Shown one piece after another: positions 7,506 through 14,500 of a DNA stretch of 31,296 nucleotides (the first letter of the stretch is position 1; each line of letters starts with the position of its first letter). Below the pieces are notes generated by a model. It saw only the letters and a list, made by a program, of their open reading frames with translations, did not search any database and was not told where the DNA came from. The stretch is taken from the IMG/VR virus record IMGVR_UViG_3300022864_000011, positions 1 to 31,296 of that record; one strand, written 5' to 3'. This stretch comes from a virus. Made by a program: the position numbers and the translations under genes.

Positions 7506-8407
7506 AGATAGCTTTCCAATATGCCCACAAACTTTTCGCTACTAAACTGACTTCCTATATACGTTTCTCTCCAGTCAGCAACTTCTTTATTGTCTTTTCC
7601 GGCGGCGTTAAGTAATTCTCTAGCACTTCCTTCTGCCATAAAATCCAGCGGAAACATCAATTCATCTTTGTATTTGTCCCAAGAAGCAACCGTCTTTACA
7701 TTTTTAGGGTTGTTACCGCTTATCGGAACCTTTTCTTCTGACATAAACATCGCTGGTTTTCCTCTAGCAACCGCCAGGTATCCCATGTTTTGATGAGATA
7801 TAATCACGTCAGATTCGTCTATTTCTTTGGTGGACTGGTCTGGTTGTCCCTGAACATAAGTAACCCCAGGAACCTCCCATAACCCGTTCCACTCAAGATA
7901 ATGTAAGTACCTAACAGTTAATTCAATATCTTTTGCTTCTAAGAGTTTTTTGAATACGTCCGCATTTGTAAGTCGCTCTCTTGTTGTCATAAAGCCGTTT
8001 CCGTTTACATGGATAGGCGCATACAAAACTTTCTTAGGGTGTTCACATGGCTGAAAATCTTTCAGCTTACAGAATGTCCAACCAACTGCGTGGATAGGTT
8101 TCTCAAATCCATAACGTCTCGGAACATTCATCCCGCCTTTGCCCGTGGTAAACACTGCTGTTACGTGCGGGTGTGGTTCATACATACCGTCCCACTGTAA
8201 AACAGGTCTGCCTGTGTGGGGATAAAGAAAAACATTCTCTCCGGTTGTTTGGTAGTGGTCGATATATCTTCGTCTGGATAATACATCAATGTCTATTAGA
8301 AGGAATGAACTTGCATCCATATTGTCTGCATGATGGTGTCCTGCATCAACTAGTGCTTTTATGTACACATCGCCTTTATTCTGGTGGTTATAGCAATAGA
8401 AATTCAT
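7502..8407 (-). CDS. GT-B-like transferase resembling CDP-glycerol glycerophosphotransferases (301 aa)
   Basis: The second half carries the GT-B C-terminal pattern of TagF/TagB-like proteins: KKVLYAPIHVNGNGF (125-139, compare 'ilYAPTwR'), a strand-helix with DIELTVRYLHY, and then the donor-site segment ESDVIISHQNMGYLAVARGK (198-217, compare 'sDvlItDySS..fe.l..gkP'), followed by PAMFM. The N-terminal half has weaker Rossmann-like strands and several His residues. It overlaps both neighbours by four bases. It is probably a glycosyl- or glycerophosphate-type transferase acting on a surface or virion acceptor. The usual TDYS motif is altered (ISHQN), so specificity is uncertain. Confidence 0.6.
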   Translation of the reverse strand: MNFYCYNHQNKGDVYIKALVDAGHHHADNMDASSFLLIDIDVLSRRRYIDHYQTTGENVFLYPHTGRPVLQWDGMYEPHPHVTAVFTTGKGGMNVPRRYGFEKPIHAVGWTFCKLKDFQPCEHPKKVLYAPIHVNGNGFMTTRERLTNADVFKKLLEAKDIELTVRYLHYLEWNGLWEVPGVTYVQGQPDQSTKEIDESDVIISHQNMGYLAVARGKPAMFMSEEKVPISGNNPKNVKTVASWDKYKDELMFPLDFMAEGSARELLNAAGKDNKEVADWRETYIGSQFSSEKFVGILESYL

Positions 8408-9021
8408 AGTGGCATCCAGGGAATAATTCTGTCTGGCAGTCTAGTAAGCGGAGCAATGTTATACATCTCTGCACCAATTCCTTCTCGTATCTTTTTGTAT
8501 CCTTCTGCCCATTTATCTATTTTTCCTATACCAGGTTGTGCTTCATCAACTCCCCAAAACTTCTCTCTGTTATCAACTGAGTGGTCTATCACAGTAAGTA
8601 TCTTTGAAAAGCCCATATAGTCTGCGATCTGCATCTGAACGTGCATGATGCAGTGATAGTTTATTCCTGTTTCAAGGTTTCCTGGCATCTCTACTTCTTT
8701 ATGATCCCAGAAATAAGTATCTTCTCCAATCCACATTTCTAACTTCGGTGAGGGGAAGAACTTGATTGAACTCATCCGATCTACTTCTTCTCTGAATTCT
8801 ACGAATACTCTTGTGTCTACTGCTGTGTAGTAGTTTGGGGTAAATCCTTTGAAGATAGTATTTGCTCCAATCGTGATATTTTTCTGTAGAAACTCTAACG
8901 GGATTTCTGCTAAAGACGGCCCGTTTCCTAAAAGTAAACACATTTCATCTTTGTGTATGTTTTTAAAGTGCTGAAGGGGGAGATTGCTCTCCCCCTCATA
9001 GTTATTATTACAAGTATTCAA
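8404..9021 (-). CDS. DUF115-like protein with GNGPSL motif (205 aa, TTG start)
   Basis: Residues 16-37 (LQHFKNIHK ... CLLLGNGPSL) match the N-terminal pattern of DUF115/glycosyltransferase-29/42-like proteins. ITIGANTIFKGFTPNYYTAV and the later MQIADYMGFSKILTVIDH fit the same fold. It resembles the 6765-7505 product in plan. The open frame begins with TTG at 9019-9021, inside the end of the upstream gene and without a clear SD. The first ATG (M27, 8943) would remove the conserved FKNIHK stretch, so I keep TTG. A strong hairpin (8976-8995) lies within the first codons. First gene of the sugar-related block. Confidence 0.6.
   Translation of the reverse strand: MNTCNNNYEGESNLPLQHFKNIHKDEMCLLLGNGPSLAEIPLEFLQKNITIGANTIFKGFTPNYYTAVDTRVFVEFREEVDRMSSIKFFPSPKLEMWIGEDTYFWDHKEVEMPGNLETGINYHCIMHVQMQIADYMGFSKILTVIDHSVDNREKFWGVDEAQPGIGKIDKWAEGYKKIREGIGAEMYNIAPLTRLPDRIIPWMPL
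8976..8995 (-). terminator. Strong GC hairpin downstream of capsid genes (attenuator candidate)
   Basis: Read on the minus strand, GGGGGAGA-GCAA-TCTCCCCC is a perfect eight-pair stem with a GCAA tetraloop, 13 bases past the stop of the decoration-like gene. No T-run follows (TTCAGCACTTT), so it is not a classical Rho-independent terminator. It may attenuate or process transcripts between the abundant capsid genes and the sugar-related genes. It also overlaps the start region of the next gene. Confidence 0.45.
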
Positions 9022-9400
9022 TCTGTACTCGGTACTTTCCTACCTGAGTAGTTGCTATACCTGTGTGGCGTACCGCCAGAATTCCATCTGCAAGCACAAC
9101 GCCAGCACCTTCAACGATGGTTGCATCTGTGTAGGTTCCAACAGATTTAGCCTCTTCTAAGTCAGTAGCAGCAACGATCTGCGCTCCGCCTACAGCGGTT
9201 CCTACTTTGAAATTAGCTGCTTCCATGCTTGAGTCGGATGCTTCGGTGTAAACTGCTCTGACTCCAACAACTTTGATTTCGCCAGGAGGCGCCCAAACGT
9301 CGTCGTCAGTAGTAGTAGAGCCGTTGTCGATGTTGAATTCTTTTGAGCGCCAGATTTTGATTTCTTCTGGTTTTGGGCCAGGAAGGTAACGTTTAACCAT
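9008..9400 (-). CDS. Probable head decoration or capsid-accessory protein (130 aa)
   Basis: Lies 11 bases after the major capsid gene and has a GGAGG SD. The N-terminal 25 residues are basic and Pro-rich (VKRYLPGPKPEEIKIWRSKE). The rest alternates short strands (IKVVGVRAVYTE, ANFKVGTAVGG, ILAVRHTGIATTQVGKYRVQ) without Cys or catalytic motifs. Small beta-sandwich proteins directly after the capsid gene are usually decoration or head-stabilising proteins, and I infer that here. A fibre or other surface role is also possible. Confidence 0.6.
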   Translation of the reverse strand: MVKRYLPGPKPEEIKIWRSKEFNIDNGSTTTDDDVWAPPGEIKVVGVRAVYTEASDSSMEAANFKVGTAVGGAQIVAATDLEEAKSVGTYTDATIVEGAGVVLADGILAVRHTGIATTQVGKYRVQIEYL

Positions 9401-9411
9401 TGTAAACCTCC

Positions 9412-10551
9412 TTATGCTGTATTAAGACCGCTGATATAGGCGTGAGCCTTCTCAAACGATAGCACGAACCCATACTCTCCAACCACTTGTCCTGAGTCAG
9501 CATCACCAGTCTTAGCTAATCGTTCATAGAAGAATGGGTCAATTGTGATATACCCGCAATAACTTCTATCAATTAGATAAATTGAGGCTGCTTTACAGTG
9601 TCGGTCTACGATTACTTGGATAGGATTTCCACCAATCGGGTCAATCAGAGTGCTAATCAAGTTTCCACCAACAGATTCGGTTCTCTCTGTACGGATAAAA
9701 CCTTCATAAATCTGATTAAGTCGTCTTTGCTGGAAAGTGCTACAGAAAAGTGCATCTGGCATACCGCCAGCGTTGTAGCAATCCTCCAATGCGTCGTCGA
9801 TGTGGTTTCTGGTCAAGTCAACCGAACCAGCGGCAGTAGCGTTAGTTGAGATGTATTGCTCAAACCCACCAGCCCCACGCCCTTGAGAGTGAGAACTAGA
9901 ACCAGATTGCCTAATCCCATAGTACGGGACTTTGTTAAGCATCATGATTAATTCATCCATCTTCTTATCAATGTAGTAATCCTCTAACTCAGTAATCCCA
10001 TAAAGAGGGAACAACTGGTCAGAACGAGACAATTCGATAGTCCGTTGGAAAATCTGTGAGTTGTTGGTTGTGCTGGTTGCTTCGGTAGTTGGTGAGTCGT
10101 CAGCATCAGTGCCTTCTAGTCGCGCATTAGACACAATGGTTACAGTGGTGCTGTCGGTGTGAGTCGCTTGCGTTCCGCCCCTGTCACGAACTAATGTCAG
10201 TGTGCCGGTGGCTGTAGCTACTGCTGCAACCCAGATGAATTCTGCGTCGATTAAAATAACATCGCCAACATTGTAAATTTCAGGGGTCGTTACCAAACAA
10301 GTTGTTGCGGTTGAAGATGAGTGAAGTCCACCTGCGGCAGTCAATGAGTCAGAAGTTCCTACATAAGTATCTTCAAGCCACTCGTATTGACGATGTGGTT
10401 TGTTGACAAAGCGGAACTTGCTCATATTGTCTAGCCCAAGCGCATCAATAGTCCGACGTTCAAAGACGTCAGCTTTTTGAATTCGATCTGAAACCATCCT
10501 CTTTTGGGGGACAGTATTATCATAACTGTCTACCCGTCCGTGAATAGTCAT
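9412..10551 (-). CDS. Major capsid protein, SU10/DUF5309 type HK97 fold (379 aa)
   Basis: The protein follows the DUF5309 'SU10 major capsid protein' pattern. The N-terminal arm (residues 1-60) ends in a DTYVGTSD segment. A beta insertion at about 68-148 contains NVGDVILIDAEFIWVAAV and LTLVRDRGGTQATH. Then come the spine-helix region (ITELEDYYIDKKMDELIMML), the A-domain (MPDALFCSTFQQRRLNQIYE), and a C-terminal GEYGFVLSFEKAHAYISGL. The start ATG has AAGGAG. It follows a scaffold gene, the standard order. Here the scaffold is separate, and no capsid protease is visible in the window. Confidence 0.9.
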   Translation of the reverse strand: MTIHGRVDSYDNTVPQKRMVSDRIQKADVFERRTIDALGLDNMSKFRFVNKPHRQYEWLEDTYVGTSDSLTAAGGLHSSSTATTCLVTTPEIYNVGDVILIDAEFIWVAAVATATGTLTLVRDRGGTQATHTDSTTVTIVSNARLEGTDADDSPTTEATSTTNNSQIFQRTIELSRSDQLFPLYGITELEDYYIDKKMDELIMMLNKVPYYGIRQSGSSSHSQGRGAGGFEQYISTNATAAGSVDLTRNHIDDALEDCYNAGGMPDALFCSTFQQRRLNQIYEGFIRTERTESVGGNLISTLIDPIGGNPIQVIVDRHCKAASIYLIDRSYCGYITIDPFFYERLAKTGDADSGQVVGEYGFVLSFEKAHAYISGLNTA

Positions 10552-10580
10552 ATTTTACTCCTTACCCCTGCTAACGACAA

Positions 10581-11270
10581 TCAATCAAATTCCCATTCGA
10601 TTTTGTCCCAGGCATTAGCGTGTTTTTTACGCGCCTCTGACTGGATACGATTTGCCTTATTGGTATTGCCGCTATTAAGGGCTTCTGTGTAGTTTTTAAT
10701 ATATTCTTGCAATTCCGATAAATCTGCGTCCACTGATGGGTTCCCCGTCCCTGCCGGAATTGTAACGCCGGCAGCAGGAGGCGGAGGAGCATTCCCTAGT
10801 TTTCCGACTTCGATAGCAAAACCGATTGTGTCTGTTGAGAACTGCGATGCAAGCTCTACTATCTTTGGGTCGGATGGATTAAGATTTGCCTTTCTAATGA
10901 TCTCTGCGTAGTCCACTGAGGTCTGAGATTGGGGAGTGGCTTCTACCGTTCCCTCAAGTTGGTCTGTGAGATAATTCACCTTTTCTTGCAAGTCCATCAC
11001 TGCTAGTTTCTCTTGCAGGTCTGGTGTTACCTCAATTCCCAGGGAATTCAATTTAGTAGTCATTGTGTTTTCAAACTTGTCTGCTCTGGATTGTCGTCCT
11101 TTTACTTGTTTAGACAAGTCCGTCACCACACCAACTAACTTTTCAAAATCCGCTTTACTCACCGAACTGGGCTGAGAAAGTGGCTGAACCTCTTCGCTCG
11201 CAGAAAGGTTTTGCTGTGCCACAGCATTGCCCTCCGGTTGAGTCTGAGTGCCTTCCTCATTTTCATTCAT
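10581..11270 (-). CDS. Scaffolding protein (229 aa)
   Basis: Directly upstream of the capsid gene. It is acidic and Gln-rich at the N-terminus (residues 1-45), with long helical/coiled-coil segments (about 40-115: FEKLVGVVTDLSKQVKGRQ, then LQEKLAVMDLQEKVNYLTDQ), a Pro/Gly-rich linker (about 165-180) and a basic, helical C-terminus ending WDKIEWEFD. The charge pattern, with a basic C-terminal helix, is typical of phage scaffolds that bind capsid subunits and leave or are degraded after assembly. No protease motif is fused to it. The ATG has an AGGAG SD at a rather long 11-base spacing. Confidence 0.8.
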   Translation of the reverse strand: MNENEEGTQTQPEGNAVAQQNLSASEEVQPLSQPSSVSKADFEKLVGVVTDLSKQVKGRQSRADKFENTMTTKLNSLGIEVTPDLQEKLAVMDLQEKVNYLTDQLEGTVEATPQSQTSVDYAEIIRKANLNPSDPKIVELASQFSTDTIGFAIEVGKLGNAPPPPAAGVTIPAGTGNPSVDADLSELQEYIKNYTEALNSGNTNKANRIQSEARKKHANAWDKIEWEFD

Positions 11271-11298
11271 TTGTTTTTTTTCTCCTTACATAGTTAAT

Positions 11299-11330
11299 AA
11301 AAAAAGCCAAGAGTTATGACGCTCTTGGCG
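11299..11330 (-). terminator. Rho-independent terminator, minus strand
   Basis: On the minus strand GCCAAGAG pairs with CTCTTGGC across an eight-base loop and is followed at once by TTTTTTTA. It sits between the Com-like gene and the scaffold. The stop codon of the Com-like gene (11314-11316) falls in the loop, so gene end and terminator are merged. It should lower read-through from the portal/1795-residue genes into the scaffold and capsid genes, which implies a separate promoter or partial read-through. Confidence 0.8.
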
Positions 11331-11469
11331 TTCTTTTGTTTCCTGTGAAAACAATTATCTTATGACATCTGTGGCATTTGATCTCTATTTTTAGTTTTTC
11401 GCCCTGCGCCTTAAACAATAGTTTATTGCAACTCGGACATCTGATTTCTTTTAATGGGATCATTTCCAC
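11314..11469 (-). CDS. Com-like zinc-ribbon protein (51 aa)
   Basis: An unlisted short gene: GTG at 11467-11469 with AGGAG nine bases upstream, or ATG at 11463 two codons later. Its core EIRCPSCNKLLFKAQGEKLK, then IEIKCHRCHKIIVF, has two CxxC pairs spaced as in Mu Com and related phage zinc ribbons. In Mu, Com activates translation of the mom DNA-modification mRNA. Com-like proteins are also common beside phage packaging genes, where their job is unclear. No mom-like gene is adjacent. The stop codon lies inside the terminator hairpin. Confidence 0.75.
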   Translation of the reverse strand: MEMIPLKEIRCPSCNKLLFKAQGEKLKIEIKCHRCHKIIVFTGNKRTPRAS

Positions 11470-11500
11470 TTGTCATTACTCCTATTGTAGCAGGTTTTTT

Positions 11501-11520
11501 GTTAGAACGCAAGTTCTAAC
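11501..11520. repeat. Perfect inverted repeat at the 3' end of the 1795-residue gene
   Basis: GTTAGAAC-GCAA-GTTCTAAC is an eight-pair stem with a four-base loop that includes the TAG stop of the upstream gene (11516-11518). On the minus strand it is followed by AAAAAACC, not Ts, so it is not an intrinsic terminator. It could protect or process the mRNA 3' end. Confidence 0.5.
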
Positions 11521-14500
11521 GACCGATTGAACTGGCTACTTGGTTGATTATTGCGTCCTCTTCTATACCTGTTTGTGCTGTTATCGCATCTAATTTGTTA
11601 GTCACGAATGTATCTAGCGGGTCTCCGTCGATAATAAAGTCTACTATCTGATTGAATGTAGGCTCGCCAAGCGACGCTATTAACTCTTGCGGTGTTACAT
11701 TTGGCTCTGCGCCAAAAGCCTCTTGTAGTGCTTGCGGAGACGCGTATGTGGGCGGGTTTTCTGACAAATATGGTGCTACACTGGGGTTTCTTTCTAGGAA
11801 GTCCCACTTCCAATCCCAGTAAGCCTTTAAGTCAGGGTTCTGTCTAAGATATGTTTTCCTAGCACCGCCCTTATCCATTTTGTAATATAAGTTTTGTTTC
11901 TCAAAATAGTCTGGAAACGACTGTGATCTATAGTCGTAGAAAAATTGAGCAACTTGCCCTATCTCAGGAGGTGCAAAATTAATAGGAACTGCATCATCTC
12001 CCAAAGAACCAGGGGGATCTCCACCCATCATAGTTAGCCACGATGAAAGCATTTCTACCGGTAGGCTATCTGTGGATCGAGTTTCATTGTTCAAAAAAGC
12101 ATTTACAAAGTCATCGCCAAGTCGTTCTCTTACCTCTCTCTTATCTAAACTCGTCAATCCATTATATGTGTCCCACATCTGGTCTACTACAAACAACCTA
12201 GTTCTCTCTTCTGGTGTCTTAAATAAACCAATACGCGCCTCGTACTCAGGATACTTTTCTATAAATCTACCGTAGGCTTGGTGATCTCCGGCCTCATACT
12301 TCTCATACATTTTTTCATAAAGCTCTTTCTGTTTTCTAACATTTTCTTCGCCAGGAGGATACGACTTTGTAGGAATACCCGTAATTGAACCAAGAGAATT
12401 GATTCCTGACTCTATCAATGAGCGTCTTTTCGCCTCTTCGTATAATGGCCCAGCACGTTCTATGGTAGCTCTCTGCAAAGCGTCAATCGTAACAGGAATA
12501 CCATCTATCACTTCCTTATCAGACAACATATTCACCATCATTCTATCTATACGATAATCGTCCCATTCGCTAAATGGCGCAAGCCCTATAGACTGCCGTA
12601 TCTTTCCACCAATACCGAGAACGGGCATATCGTTAGTGTCTACACCAAAAAGACCAGCAATCCCTCTTAGAGACCTCCCTAATGGTGTAAAAGCACCTTC
12701 TTGTACTTGTTTGCCCTGTGACTCGTTATACGCCCACATAATTGGAGCATGAGGACTAAGAAGCATAGAACCTAGGTCAAAAGCGTTCATTCTACCTTCC
12801 GTATCGTCTTGTCTTGCTAATCCAACCGCCCTTTCCCAGGCAGCACCAGCGTGCGCATTTATAGCTTCTGTATATTCGTCTTGTGTTATTTGTCCGTCTC
12901 CTAACAACTCTTCCAACACCCTCTCGGCTGCCCCTTCATCTCTACGTTCTTGTCCTAAATATTCTTCGTATGGTCTAGTAAAGTTATCTATAGGAATAGC
13001 AACACCCATAGGATTAACAAACAACTCGTCACCTATCCAATCACCGAATATTTTTGGCAAGAATGGGGTTTTTATTCTTAAGTGTCCTTTTAGTCTTTGG
13101 GGAAATCCAGACTCGGGTCTAAAACCCGTGTCAGTAAACTTCTTTAGTCTAAGTATATTTGCTACTGCGTGTGTTCGGTCTACTGTACGCAATGCCCAAT
13201 TCCATGCTGTGTGCATAGTCCAGAACTCATAAGGAACTATAGTCTGTAACCAGTTATCCATATTTGTTGTTCTGCTGTAATTGAGTAACGCCGAATCTCT
13301 GGTATATTCTGCATATTTCAAAGCACCTAAACGTAAATCGCTCATTTGCCCTTGAACATGGGATACATAATTCTTTACGCCTTTCTGTGCTTCTGGTGCT
13401 AAGTCAACAAATTTAAGTGGCTTGTCTCTTGCTATTTCTAGCGCACTTTCTTTTAGTGCGTTAAGAGCAGGTATACCTCTGTTGTAATATAATTCATCAT
13501 AGGCTGACCCAGCGGAAAGCTCTCTTTTTACAATAGAGTGAAAGTCTGGTATGTGTACTTTTGATATTCCCTCTGGAACTTCTTCCGCTACTCTTGCAGT
13601 ATCTACAACTCCCTCTACCGCCCGTGCTGTATCGGAAACATCGTCTAATGCTTCTCCTGCCTGAAAAGCCTCTTCTTGTGTTTTGAGCTTATATGTCGAT
13701 TGCGCTTTTCTGCTTCCCTCAACAGCGGCTAATGCTTTTTGTTCCTCTTGCCAAAGGTCTGAATAATTTTTCATCCTCTGTTTCCAGAACACTTGATACG
13801 CATCTTCAATCTCAGAGGGGCTTAACCCGTCTAACGACTTTCTAAAACCAGCGACATACTCTCTGTCACTCAATCGCATATCAGCAATTTGATCTCTTGT
13901 GTGCTTAAAAAGCAATCTTTGATTTTCTGGCAAAGCCTCTGTTAAAAGGTCATCTATCTCTCTGGCAATTCTATCTTCTGTTGCAATGGCGTTTGTGTAT
14001 TTTGTGTCGAGTTCATCAAGTATCGCCCGATATGTCTTTTTAGGAGTTTTGCCTGCTATTTTGGCATCGCTATAGTTATTCCACAAACGTTTTCTCGTGT
14101 TATAAAAACCCTTCCACTCTTTACGGATTTCTTTGAAGTTAGAAACAACTCTTCTTCCTTGATTCCCTCCATATACCTTAGATACTTTATTTACGATTTT
14201 TTCTTGCTTATCCCAAAATCTACCCCAATAGTTATCTGCATCCTGAAAATATTTTCTCCAGGCGATGTCTGCTATAGCTGGGTCTGTACCTTTCTTGATG
14301 TCAGCGACAATGCTATTTGTCTCAATAGCATGCCTACTACTAGTCGCGTATGTACTATCTGATAAGTCAGACCATAATCCAGTAAAAGCTCCTGGCCCTT
14401 CCGTTTTTGCCCTCGAAGCAGCTTGATCAACCATTACCTCAACGGCTCTATCTACCATTTCTGATATGTGCTTCTCCATTTTATTAGATGTCTGTAACAT

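Noticed and set aside
11470-11500. Minus-strand TTGCGT-N17-TACAAT promoter for the Com-like gene
   Set aside because: The -10 box touches the AGGAG, so a transcript would start within or after its own SD, and TTGCGT is a poor -35.
11501-11520. Inverted repeat read as an intrinsic terminator
   Set aside because: Followed by As rather than Ts on the minus strand; kept only as an inverted repeat.
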